Assembly: GCA_015655465.1 (NCBI GenBank)
Contig: JAATEY010000116.1
Span: 1 to 39,504 of the forward strand
Length of the DNA stretch: 39,504 nucleotides
DNA from: Gammaproteobacteria bacterium
Lineage (GTDB): Bacteria; Pseudomonadota; Gammaproteobacteria; Steroidobacterales; Steroidobacteraceae
Direction: 5' to 3'
Shown one piece after another: positions 7,668-16,927 of the stretch. The translations under genes were made by a program, and so were the position numbers. The notes beneath the pieces are model-generated. The model saw only the letters and a program-made list of their open reading frames with translations. It did not search any database and was not told the DNA's origin. Positions within the stretch are counted from its first letter, which is position 1. Each line of letters starts with the position of its first letter.

Positions 7668-10278
7668 TGTCGACCCATTCGGAAATCAGACGCAGCTCGG
7701 CTGACGTCAGGAAGGGCCTATGATCAACCCCGCTGCCTGCAACCGCAAATTTGTTGAAGAATCGTGTGGACCCGAGCGCATTTGTGGGTACGAGTGAGCG
7801 CTGGACCGGCACCGGCACCATCGTCGGCAGTCCCGTATCCGGGTCATTCGGACCGGGCACAAGTCTAACCTGCAAGGCTCCACCGACAACCTCCCGTTCA
7901 ACATCATTGAACAGCAATTCGCGGTAGGCCGTCATGTGCAACTGTTGCTCAGCCGATGGTGTGCCGGAAAGATCCAGATGTCCGGCGGGTTCACGTGCCG
8001 CGCCCATGGCGTCGGCCGGCGTGTGGCAGTTGATGCAGGTGTTGGCGCCACGATCCAGCGACCAAAGCGGGTGGATGTGCTGCTCGTAGTTGACGATGGT
8101 GCGGCAGGTGCTGCTCCAGGTGCCCATGCAGCTGGTGCGTACCGGTGGCGGTGTGTTGAAGCCGCCGGCCGTGCCATAGGTGTAGCTGAGTGAATCATCC
8201 GCCGGACGATTCGCACCCGCGGGAGTGGGATCGGTCCACACGTCGTCATATAACAGGTTCACGCTGGGCTGTTGCGAGCACAAGCTGCCGCTGACACAGG
8301 TAGTGCGTGCGCGGGCCTGGGCCATCGTGTCGCCGATCTCGGCACCGGCGGCCGTGGCGGCAAGTGTGGCCGGAAAGCGCACACCGGAGGCGGCGGCACC
8401 TGACCAGGGCACCGGCATGTGCGCACCGTCCCGGCCGTGCGAGCGATCCATCGCGCCGCCGGTTGCATTCTGGTGGCAGCCATTGCAGCGACGGATCTCA
8501 CCGGGCCGGATCTGCAGCCAGCTGCGATGCGCCTGGAACAGGCGGCGGCCATTCTGGTCGAGCACCGAGATGACAAAGGCGACATCCGCCGGCACGCGCA
8601 CCGACACCGAACCATCCGGCTCGATGGGCGCGTAGCCCAGTATTTCACGCATGTATCCGACGCCACTGCCGACCGCGATGTTGAACTTGATATCGGGGAA
8701 GTTCAGGTCCTTGTCGCCGATCGACACCGCCTTTTCGATGCGCAGGAAGCGTGCCGGCCGCCGCGCGGCAGTGCGCAGCGACGGGTTGGCAATGGTCGCG
8801 ATGTCGGCGGTTCCCGGCCCGGCATTGAGTACCGCGCCGTCGAAGTCATAGACGCTGCGGATCTCCAGCAAGCCGACGCCTTCACCGATCAGCGCCGGGT
8901 CAAAGTCCGCGCCAGCCAGCGTGTGGTCGAGCCGCACAGCGGGTGGTATGCGCGGCTGGGCCGCCACCAGATCCGTGATCATCACGCCTTCGACCGGCTG
9001 GAACAGCGGCTTGAAGGTGTTGTCTGCCGGGTCGAATACGAACGCGCTGTACAGCGACGGCGCAGGCTGCGCGTTTGGATCTGCCAGCCGCTGTGGCGTG
9101 CACGGAACGATGGTGGCTGGCGTAACCGTGCTGTCCAGCAGGCGGCACTGCGACCAGCTGACCAGGATGCGGTTGCTGCCATCCCACAGCGGGAATGCAG
9201 AGCGGAAGCGGCCGCCCACGGAAGGTCCCGCGACAGTCGAGACCTGGTTCGGAGTGGCGCGCGTCTGCGCAGGCCCGGGCAGGCCGGCACTGGCCGCCAT
9301 CGGCTGCGTGTTCTCGACGTAGGTGCTGGTGTCGATCACCACCAGGTCGCCACCAAAGTCCGAGTCCCTGAAGGGGCGCACCAGCGTCAGCACGCGGCCG
9401 TTCTGCATCTCGCGCGGACGGGTGAACTGGATGGTGGTCGGGCCGTTGGCATCGGGCGTGCCGGTCTGGTGACTGCGCGCGCCGTAGAGCAGCTGCAGGT
9501 CGGTGCCATCGGGATTGGCGGTGTACAGGTGCATGCCACGGCCACCGTTGGCCCCGTCCCAGCGCGTGAACAGCACCCGTCCATCGGTCAGCACCGACGG
9601 CCACAGGTCATGGCTCTGGTTGAAGGTGATCTGATGAATGTTGCTGCCGTCGCCATCCATCACGTGCAGCACGAAGGCGCTCTCGCTGCGATTGTCGGTC
9701 TGCGCCTCGAATCCCGCCTTGCTTTCGTCCAGCAGTATGGCCTTCGACTGACGCTGGCGGGTGGAGGTAAACAGGATGCGACCGTCCGGCAGATACTGCG
9801 GACCGATGTCATTGCCCTCCGAGGCGATGGTGTTCGAAGGAATCACACGATGCAGGATGTCGGTGGGAATGTCGTATTCCCAGATCTGCCAGCTCGGCTG
9901 CTTTTCCTCATCCTGGTTGGCTCCCAGCGGGCCGCGCATCGCAAACACGATCTTGCGGCCATTGGCCGAGACATCGACATCCTTGATGTCGTAGCGGTCG
10001 CTGCCGGTGACGCGTTCGGTGATGTTGCGTTCGACGGAGGAGGGCGAAGCGCGGTCACGAAAGAAAAGATCTGCATCGGGAGCGGTATCGCGCTGCTGGC
10101 GCAGGTCGTCCGCATCCTCGGGAATGGTGCGCTTCACATAGGCGATCGGAAAGTCGACCGTGCCGGGATCGGCACCCTGGCCGTTGCCGATACTGACGCT
10201 GCCGCCGCCGCTGCAGCCGGCCAGCAGCACGAATGCTGCTGTGCCGGCGGCACGACACAACCCTGAGATCCTGTTCAC
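7612..10278 (-). CDS. PD40 beta-propeller lipoprotein with HzsA-like (hydrazine synthase alpha-type) domain and two heme c motifs
   Basis: GTG at 10278 gives VNRISGLCRAAGTAAFVLLAGCSGGG with lipobox LAGC; propeller segments (LPDGRILFTSTRQ, LTDGRVLFTRWDGANGG); EILGYAPIEPDGSVSVRVPADVAFVISVLDQNGRRLFQAHRSWLQIRPGEIRRCNGCHQ; second motif CINCHTPAD. The 1191-aa ORF's N-terminal extension is antisense to the next gene. Confidence 0.8.
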   Translation of the reverse strand: MNRISGLCRAAGTAAFVLLAGCSGGGSVSIGNGQGADPGTVDFPIAYVKRTIPEDADDLRQQRDTAPDADLFFRDRASPSSVERNITERVTGSDRYDIKDVDVSANGRKIVFAMRGPLGANQDEEKQPSWQIWEYDIPTDILHRVIPSNTIASEGNDIGPQYLPDGRILFTSTRQRQSKAILLDESKAGFEAQTDNRSESAFVLHVMDGDGSNIHQITFNQSHDLWPSVLTDGRVLFTRWDGANGGRGMHLYTANPDGTDLQLLYGARSHQTGTPDANGPTTIQFTRPREMQNGRVLTLVRPFRDSDFGGDLVVIDTSTYVENTQPMAASAGLPGPAQTRATPNQVSTVAGPSVGGRFRSAFPLWDGSNRILVSWSQCRLLDSTVTPATIVPCTPQRLADPNAQPAPSLYSAFVFDPADNTFKPLFQPVEGVMITDLVAAQPRIPPAVRLDHTLAGADFDPALIGEGVGLLEIRSVYDFDGAVLNAGPGTADIATIANPSLRTAARRPARFLRIEKAVSIGDKDLNFPDIKFNIAVGSGVGYMREILGYAPIEPDGSVSVRVPADVAFVISVLDQNGRRLFQAHRSWLQIRPGEIRRCNGCHQNATGGAMDRSHGRDGAHMPVPWSGAAASGVRFPATLAATAAGAEIGDTMAQARARTTCVSGSLCSQQPSVNLLYDDVWTDPTPAGANRPADDSLSYTYGTAGGFNTPPPVRTSCMGTWSSTCRTIVNYEQHIHPLWSLDRGANTCINCHTPADAMGAAREPAGHLDLSGTPSAEQQLHMTAYRELLFNDVEREVVGGALQVRLVPGPNDPDTGLPTMVPVPVQRSLVPTNALGSTRFFNKFAVAGSGVDHRPFLTSAELRLISEWVDIGAQYYNNPIGLPAGFLN

Positions 10279-10521
10279 AATTGGTTTCCCTGTGCCCGCG
10301 ATGCGGGCCCGTGTGAGGTAATTAGTGCCTGCAGGCTGCATATGGCTGTGACCGAGGTCCCACATTGCAGAGCAAATCATATCCTTGCGGCGCAAAACAG
10401 TGTGCTGTCTGTATGCGGCGACGTCTGTCGTTTGAGACATTACCGCAGGCTCCACAGGGCAGATACATTCGTCGCCCATGGAACAGGGCGCGGCATTCCG
10501 CGACAGGTAAGGACGGGTCTC

Positions 10522-11703
10522 ATGAAACGATTCCACAATGTTCAGAGTGTCATCGCCGCAGCGCTGGCTGTCACGCTGTCGGTGTGTGCTGCCACCGCTC
10601 TGGCCGGCCCGGTACAACGGGCGCAGGCCAAGCGCATCCATGACCGCATTGCGGGCGTGCCGCCGGACGCGGTGGTGCTGAATCAGATGGAAGCACTCAT
10701 TGTCGCGAATCCGACAACCGGTCCCGTCGCAGCTGCCCGCATTGCGATGCAGGCGCCGAGCTTCTACACCACTGTTCTCAAGAACTGGGTCACGCCATGG
10801 ACCAACCGCGACCAGACGGCGTTCGCGCCGCTGAACGACTACACGGCAACGGTCATCGGGATGGTCCGCGACGACATCGATTTCCGCCAGGTGCTGAGCG
10901 GTGACATCCTCTACACAGGGGGTCCGGGTCTGCCTGCGTATTCGCCAGCCAACAACAACCTCTATCAGCAGATGGAGGACGACGATGTCGATCTGGGCAA
11001 GGACACCGTGCTGGTGAAAGGAACCCAGTCCGCGTATACCGGCCTGCCGTCGGCCGCCACTGCCGGCGTGATCACCACCCGCGCGGCAGCCCAGGCGTTC
11101 TTCATCGCCGGCACCAATCGCGCAATGTTCCGATTCACGATGATCAACCACATGTGCAAGGACATGGAGCAGGTCCACGACGTGCACCTGCCCAATGATC
11201 GTATCCGGCAGGACGTGAGCCGCTCACCCGGTGGCGACAGCCGGCTGTTCCTCAACAACTGCATCGGCTGTCACAACGGCATGGATCCGCTGGCGCAGGC
11301 CTTCGCCTACTACAACTTCAATGAGACCACCGGCCGCATCGAATACACCGACGGTCAGGTGCAGCCGAAGTACCTCATCAACATGGACAACTTCAAGCCG
11401 GGCTACATCACCCGCAATGACGGCTGGAACAACTACTGGCGCCAGGGCGCCAACACGGTGCTGGGCTTCAGCAGCCAGTTGCCGGGCAGTGGCAGTGGCG
11501 CGAAGTCGATGGGCCAGGAACTGGCCAACAGCGACCAGTTCGCCCGCTGCCAGGTCGAGAAGGTGTTCAGGACCGTATGCCTGAGGCCGCCGGTCAACGA
11601 TGCCGACCGCACTGAAGTCAACCGCATCATTGGTGTGTTCCGCAACTGCGGTTACAAGGTCAAGGACGTGTTTGCCGAGACCGCCGCAGTCTGCAAGGGG
11701 TGA
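10522..11703 (+). CDS. secreted c-type cytochrome-like protein, one CIGCH
   Basis: ATG at 10522, signal peptide MKRFHNVQSVIAAALAVTLSVCAATALA, heme motif NNCIGCHNGMDPLAQAF. Confidence 0.75.
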   Translation: MKRFHNVQSVIAAALAVTLSVCAATALAGPVQRAQAKRIHDRIAGVPPDAVVLNQMEALIVANPTTGPVAAARIAMQAPSFYTTVLKNWVTPWTNRDQTAFAPLNDYTATVIGMVRDDIDFRQVLSGDILYTGGPGLPAYSPANNNLYQQMEDDDVDLGKDTVLVKGTQSAYTGLPSAATAGVITTRAAAQAFFIAGTNRAMFRFTMINHMCKDMEQVHDVHLPNDRIRQDVSRSPGGDSRLFLNNCIGCHNGMDPLAQAFAYYNFNETTGRIEYTDGQVQPKYLINMDNFKPGYITRNDGWNNYWRQGANTVLGFSSQLPGSGSGAKSMGQELANSDQFARCQVEKVFRTVCLRPPVNDADRTEVNRIIGVFRNCGYKVKDVFAETAAVCKG

Positions 11704-11713
11704 GTAGATAACC

Positions 11714-14158
11714 ATGAACACATTGCGCTACCTTTCCGTGGTCGTGTCTGTCGCCCTGCTGGCTGCCTGCAGCGGCGGTGCACCTACCACCAGCAACCCC
11801 AACACCGCTCCGCCCACGGTTTCCGCCTATTCGGGTCCGGCGCCGCAGAGCGCGGCCGTGCAGTCGTTCCGTGTCAGCTTCTGGGAAAACATCAAGGCCA
11901 ACAACCGTTGCGGTGGCTGCCACAACGCCACCGGCCAGTCGCCGCGGTTTGCTCGCAACGACGACATCAATCTCGCGTATGCGGATGGCACCAGCCTCGT
12001 GAACCTGACGGAGCCGGACCAGTCAAAGCTGGTGTTGAAAGTGGGCGGCGGCCACAACTGCTGGCTGTCGAGCAATTCGGCCTGCGCCGACATCCTCACC
12101 ACCTGGATTCGCAACTGGGCGGGTGCGGCCGCAGGTGGCGGTGGCACGCAGATCCCGCTGAAGGTACCGGTCGATGTATCGGTGGGTCAGAGCAAGACCT
12201 TCCCCGATTCGGCGGCGGGATTCCAGTCGACCATCTGGCAGCTGGTGCGCGACCCCGCGCGCGGCAACTGCCTGCGCTGCCATGCACCCACTGCAGCGAC
12301 CCCGCAGTCGCCGTTCTTTGCCAGCGCCGATGTCAACGAGGCCTACGCCGCAGCACGTGCCAAGATCGATCTCGACAATCCGGCGCGCTCGCGCCTGGTG
12401 GTGCGCCTGCGTGAGGAATCGCACAACTGCTGGACATCCAGCTGCACTGCCGACGCCACCGCGATGCAGAACCAGATCGAGGCATTCGCCAACGGCATCA
12501 GCCTGACGCCGGTCGACGCGAACCTGAAGATCAGCAAGGCGCTGACACTCTACGACGGCACGGTCGCGGCCGGTGGCAACCGCTACGAAGCGAATACCAT
12601 CGCCAAGTACGAGTTCAAGACCGGCACCGGCAGCACCATATTCGACACCAGTGGTGTCGAGCCGGCGCTGAACCTCGGCATGTCCGGTGACATCACCTGG
12701 ATGGGTGGCTGGGGCGTCAACATCAAGGCGGGCGGCAAGGCACAGGGCACTACCACCGGCAGCCGCAAGCTGGCAGATCGACTCAAGGCCACCGGCGAGT
12801 TCGCCATCGAGTTGTGGGCCGCACCGGCCAACGTCACCCAGGAAGACGCCTACATCCTCAGCTATTCCGGTGGCGTGATGTCGCGCAACGTGACGCTGGC
12901 GCAGCGTGCCTACCAGTACGAGGCGCTGACCCGTTCCAGCACCACCGGCGCCAATGGCGCGCCGGCACTGCTGACGCGCGATGCAGATCGCGACGCGCAG
13001 GCTTCGCTGCAGCATGTCGTGCTCAACTATGACCCGGTCAACGGGCGCCGGCTCTATGTGAACGGCAATTTCACCGGTGACCAGGATCCGCGCGCCGGCG
13101 GCGCGCTGGGCGACTGGGACGACACCTTCGCCCTGGTGCTCGGCAACGAAACCTCCAACAACCGGCAGTGGCAGGGCGTCATCCGCTTCGCCGCGATCCA
13201 CAGCCGCACGCTGACTCTCGAGCAGATCCAGCAGAACTTTGCTGCCGGTGTCGGTGAGCGCTATTTCCTGCTGTTCAACGTCACGGCCCTGACCGGCATG
13301 CCGCAGAGCTACGTCATGCTCGAGGCCAGCGAATACGACAGCTACGGCTACCTGTTCACCAAGCCGACGTTCATCAGTCTCGACCCGGCTGCGCGTCCTG
13401 GCTCGATTCCGGTCGAAGGTATCCGTATCGGCATCAACGGTTCCGAAGCGCCGGTGGGCCAGGCCTATGCCAATGTTGCGCTTGCCATCACCGACGCGAA
13501 CTACGCAACGGGCACCGGCCAGTTGCTGTCCGAGGTCGGCACGATCATCGGCCGGCAGAAGGGGCCGGCTGCCGACCAGTTCTTCCTCAGCTTCGACCGC
13601 ATCGGCACCAATACCTACGTGCGTACGCCCGTCACCGGCATCACGCAGGCCCCGGTCGACCTGCCCGCGAAGTCGGACATCGGTGTGCGCACCTTCGAAC
13701 AGCTCAACCAGAGCATGTCGCGCATCACGGGTGTGGCCACTACCAACAGCGGCGTGCGCAGCACCTACCTGCAGGTGCAGCAGCAGCTGCCGCCGGTGGC
13801 GAGCATCGAGGCCTTCCTGGCGTCGCATCAGACAGGCGTGGCGCAGCTGGCGATCAAGTACTGCTCGGTGATGGTGGACAATCCCGCGACGCGTTTGGCG
13901 TTCTTCCCGGCCCTGGATATCGCGACTGCGCCCGCGGTGCAGTTCGCCGATGCCAACGGCAAGGACATCCTCGCCACGCCGCTGCTGCAGAAGGTCGTGG
14001 GTGCGAACCTGGCAAGCCAGCCGTCCGACGCGGCCGTGCGCAATGAGCTGCATGCGCTGATCGGCAAGCTGGCCGCGAAACCCGGTGCCAGCAGCGCCAC
14101 AGTGGCCAAGGCAGCTTGCGCGGCGGCGCTGGGCAGCGGCGTGTTGTCGATCCTCTAA
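11714..14158 (+). CDS. LamG/concanavalin-like lipoprotein with two heme c motifs
   Basis: Lipobox LLAACSGG; CGGCHNATG and CLRCHAPTA; FAIELWAAPANVTQEDAYILSYSGG...RLYVNGNFTGD...WDDTFALVLGNE typical of LamG. Confidence 0.8.
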   Translation: MNTLRYLSVVVSVALLAACSGGAPTTSNPNTAPPTVSAYSGPAPQSAAVQSFRVSFWENIKANNRCGGCHNATGQSPRFARNDDINLAYADGTSLVNLTEPDQSKLVLKVGGGHNCWLSSNSACADILTTWIRNWAGAAAGGGGTQIPLKVPVDVSVGQSKTFPDSAAGFQSTIWQLVRDPARGNCLRCHAPTAATPQSPFFASADVNEAYAAARAKIDLDNPARSRLVVRLREESHNCWTSSCTADATAMQNQIEAFANGISLTPVDANLKISKALTLYDGTVAAGGNRYEANTIAKYEFKTGTGSTIFDTSGVEPALNLGMSGDITWMGGWGVNIKAGGKAQGTTTGSRKLADRLKATGEFAIELWAAPANVTQEDAYILSYSGGVMSRNVTLAQRAYQYEALTRSSTTGANGAPALLTRDADRDAQASLQHVVLNYDPVNGRRLYVNGNFTGDQDPRAGGALGDWDDTFALVLGNETSNNRQWQGVIRFAAIHSRTLTLEQIQQNFAAGVGERYFLLFNVTALTGMPQSYVMLEASEYDSYGYLFTKPTFISLDPAARPGSIPVEGIRIGINGSEAPVGQAYANVALAITDANYATGTGQLLSEVGTIIGRQKGPAADQFFLSFDRIGTNTYVRTPVTGITQAPVDLPAKSDIGVRTFEQLNQSMSRITGVATTNSGVRSTYLQVQQQLPPVASIEAFLASHQTGVAQLAIKYCSVMVDNPATRLAFFPALDIATAPAVQFADANGKDILATPLLQKVVGANLASQPSDAAVRNELHALIGKLAAKPGASSATVAKAACAAALGSGVLSIL

Positions 14159-14193
14159 GGCAGACGGACTCTCAAGGAAAGGACCAGAAGACC

Positions 14194-15750
14194 ATGCGCT
14201 ACATCCGCAAGATCCCGAAGGGCCGGGGACTGAACGAACCGGTGCTGCACGCCGACCACCAGCGTCCGGTTTCGCGCCGCGATTTTCTTTCCGCGGGACT
14301 GGTCACCGGCACGGCCACCGTGGTGGTGCCCACCGCGATGAGCCTGCTCGCCGCGCAAGCGGCCCGCGCCGACGTCAGGGGCGACCTGAACTACCTCGGG
14401 CTCACCAACTGCGGCCTGGAAGGCGGTGCCGGCAGGATCCCGTTCATCTGCTTCGACCTTTCCGGCGGCGCCAACATCGCGGGCTCGAACGTGTTGATCG
14501 GCAAGCAGGGGGGGCAGCTCGATTTCCTCACGACGGCGGGTTATTCCAAGCTCGGCCTTCCCGGCAACATGACGCCGAATCTGCCCACTTTCACCGACTC
14601 CACTTTCGGTCTCGCCTTCCATTCCGACAGTGCATTCCTGCGTGGCATGAAGATGCGTGCCACGGCCGGAACCGCTGCCAGCACCAATGGCACGATCATC
14701 GCGGCACGTTCGGAGAACGATACCGCCAACAATCCACACAATCCCATGTATGGCATTGCCCGCATCGGCGCGAAGGGCCAGCTGCTGACGCTCATTGGCT
14801 CGGTCAGTTCGGATTCCGGCGGCAACTCCACGGCGCCCATCGCGATGATGGATCCCAAGGTGCGCCCCACGAAGGTGGATCGCGCCAGCGATGTCACGGG
14901 CCTGGTCGATACCGGTGAGCTGGGCACCCTGTTCCCGGATCCAAATGATGCCGTTGCGGTGATGGAGTCGATGGCGGTGCTGACGAACAGCAAGCATGGC
15001 GCGGTCACCACCGGCCTTGCCAACGATGCGGCATTGAAAGACTTCAACAAGTGCGGCTATGTGAAGTCGGCCTATCTGGCCGAGCAGTTCAATAGTCCCG
15101 CTGCGCTCGATCCGGGTCGTGATACGCGGGTGGTTGGTGCAGGTGGCATCTTCACCCAGGCGGAATACAACGGCGACAGCGAGTTCCGCAAGACCGCCGC
15201 CGTCATGAAGATGGTGATCGACGGCAATGCCGGTGCGGGCACCATCCAGATGGGTGGTTTCGACTATCACACCGGCGAGCGTGCCACCGGCGAGATGCGC
15301 GACCTGCGCGCCGGCCAGTGCATCGGCGCCTGCCTGGAGTACGCTGCGCGCGCCAATCGTCCACTCATGCTCTACGTATTCAGCGACGGTTCGCTGTCGT
15401 CCAGCGGCATGATCGACAATTCGGTCAATGGCCGGGGCAAGGGTGTGTGGACGGGTGACAACCAGGCTACGGCGTCGGCGTTCTTCCTGGTGTTCCGCCC
15501 CGGCCAGCGGCCGGTGCTGCGCGCCCCGACCCTGAACCAGATCGGCTGGTTCAGCGGCGATGGCTCGGTGGTGACTTCGTCGCACCCGGGCGCCAATGCA
15601 GTCAACCTGCTGGTCGAACTGGTATTGCTGAACTACATGGGCCTGCATGGGCAGGAAGGCCAGTTCGCGTCGGCGGGGCTCTTCCCGGGCCAGGGCCTGG
15701 GCGGCACCACCCAGCGCGACGCGCTTACCGCTTTTGCGCCGATCGTGTGA
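14194..15750 (+). CDS. twin-arginine signal protein, DUF1501-like
   Basis: SRRDFLSAGLVTGTATVVVPTAMSLLAAQAARA Tat-like leader; ...PFICFDLSGGANIAGSNVLIGKQGGQLDFLTTAGYSKLGLP and YVFSDGSLSSSGMIDNS resemble DUF1501/alkaline-phosphatase-superfamily layout. Start at ATG 14194. Confidence 0.6.
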   Translation: MRYIRKIPKGRGLNEPVLHADHQRPVSRRDFLSAGLVTGTATVVVPTAMSLLAAQAARADVRGDLNYLGLTNCGLEGGAGRIPFICFDLSGGANIAGSNVLIGKQGGQLDFLTTAGYSKLGLPGNMTPNLPTFTDSTFGLAFHSDSAFLRGMKMRATAGTAASTNGTIIAARSENDTANNPHNPMYGIARIGAKGQLLTLIGSVSSDSGGNSTAPIAMMDPKVRPTKVDRASDVTGLVDTGELGTLFPDPNDAVAVMESMAVLTNSKHGAVTTGLANDAALKDFNKCGYVKSAYLAEQFNSPAALDPGRDTRVVGAGGIFTQAEYNGDSEFRKTAAVMKMVIDGNAGAGTIQMGGFDYHTGERATGEMRDLRAGQCIGACLEYAARANRPLMLYVFSDGSLSSSGMIDNSVNGRGKGVWTGDNQATASAFFLVFRPGQRPVLRAPTLNQIGWFSGDGSVVTSSHPGANAVNLLVELVLLNYMGLHGQEGQFASAGLFPGQGLGGTTQRDALTAFAPIV

Positions 15751-15811
15751 ACGGAATCATTGTCACGCGGCACCAGCGCGCTATCCTTGGCGCATACTGT
15801 TAAATAGTCGC

Positions 15812-16339
15812 GTGGTGCTTGCTGCTGTGCGGAATCGATCCAACTCCTTTTTTCTGCTGGCAGCAGTGCTGCTGGGCGCAGGCCTGTGCAGCGCCGCCGA
15901 ACTGCGCTATGGCCTGCAGGGGCAGGCGGCTCCCGACTTCGCCCTGCGTGCCACCTCGGGTACCAATTTCCGGCTGTCGGAGCATCGTGGCGATGTGACG
16001 CTGCTGGTGTTCTGGGGCAGTCGCTGCGGCCAGTGCGGTGCGCAGCTGGCAATGCTCAGCCGCATGGTGGACACCTACCGTTCGGCGGGGCTCGCGGCGC
16101 TGGCCGTGAACGTCGATGACGATCAGGTGGCCGCGGCGGAGTTTGCCATGGCGCATCCGGTGAGCTTTCCGGTGCTGCTCGATCCCGCCAAGACCGTCGC
16201 CAGGCAATATCGGGTGGACAACCTGCCCATGCTGCTGCTGGTCGATCGCGCGGGCGTCATCCGCCATGTGCATCGCGACTATCGCAGCGGCAGCGACGCC
16301 CGGTACCTGGACCAGATCAAAGTTCTTCTCGACGAGTAG
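15812..16339 (+). CDS. TlpA/redoxin-like protein with CGQC active site
   Basis: LLVFWGSRCGQCGAQLAMLSRMVDTYRSAGLAALAVNVDD...YRVDNLPMLLLVDRAGVIRHVHRDY; GTG start at 15812 or 15815. Confidence 0.8.
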   Translation: MVLAAVRNRSNSFFLLAAVLLGAGLCSAAELRYGLQGQAAPDFALRATSGTNFRLSEHRGDVTLLVFWGSRCGQCGAQLAMLSRMVDTYRSAGLAALAVNVDDDQVAAAEFAMAHPVSFPVLLDPAKTVARQYRVDNLPMLLLVDRAGVIRHVHRDYRSGSDARYLDQIKVLLDE

Positions 16340-16359
16340 CGCAAGGCTCAAGGGGCATC

Positions 16360-16920
16360 ATGAAGCGTTCGTTCCATCAGGCATCCATACTGCTCGCGCT
16401 GCTTGCCGTCACGGGATTCGCCGCTGCGGCCGAAGTGCCCGCACCCGCCGCCGCACCCGCTGCTGCTCCCGACACCCGCGCGCTGGATGAAGAAATCCAG
16501 TCGATCAAGAAGGATGTGGTCGACCTGAACCGCGACCTGTTCGTGCTGGAGGAGGAACTGCTGTTCCCCGCCAACACCCAGGTGGCCGTGTTCCTGTCCA
16601 TGGATGTGGGTGATTTCTTCGCCCTCGATACCGTCGAACTGCGGGTCGACGACAAGCAGGTGGCGAAATACCTCTACACGCCGCGCGAAGCCGAAGCGCT
16701 GCTGAAGGGCGGCGTGCAGCGGCTGTATCTCGGCAATCTGCGCGTGGGCAATCACGAGCTGGTGGCGCTGTTCACCGGCAAGGGGCCAAACGGCCAGGAC
16801 TACTCGCGCGGCGCGCAGCTGAAGTTCGAGAAGTCCGTGGGCGCAAAGTATCTGGAACTGAAGATCGCGGACCGGCAGCGCAAGCGCCAGCCCGAGTTCG
16901 AAATCAAGGACTGGGAATAA
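16360..16920 (+). CDS. hypothetical secreted protein, 186 aa, first gene of Agl/Glt-like cluster
   Basis: Signal peptide MKRSFHQASILLALLAVTGFAAAAEVPAPA; coiled-coil-like LDEEIQSIKKDVVDLNRDLFVLEEELLFP. Confidence 0.75.
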   Translation: MKRSFHQASILLALLAVTGFAAAAEVPAPAAAPAAAPDTRALDEEIQSIKKDVVDLNRDLFVLEEELLFPANTQVAVFLSMDVGDFFALDTVELRVDDKQVAKYLYTPREAEALLKGGVQRLYLGNLRVGNHELVALFTGKGPNGQDYSRGAQLKFEKSVGAKYLELKIADRQRKRQPEFEIKDWE

Positions 16921-16927
16921 CGCGCGC

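Noticed and set aside
8419-10266. 615-aa plus-strand ORF opposite the HzsA-like gene (also 34041..35216 + opposite hemL)
   Set aside because: Antisense shadow; the opposite strand carries lipobox, heme motifs and known domains.
7612-10278. Hydrazine synthase / anammox activity
   Set aside because: The HzsA-type domain occurs in many PD40 proteins outside anammox bacteria and no hzsB/hzsC-like genes are in the window; only domain similarity is claimed.
10279-11187. N-terminal extension of the 1191-aa ORF 7612..11187
   Set aside because: It is antisense to the CIGCH protein gene; a GTG at 10278 gives a proper lipoprotein signal, so the extension is not coding.
12023-14053. 676-aa minus-strand ORF opposite the LamG lipoprotein gene (also 14155..15648 -, 23837..25561 -, 25398..27509 -, 29808..31871 -)
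   Set aside because: Same reason: long spurious ORFs antisense to genes with clear families; no domain signatures.
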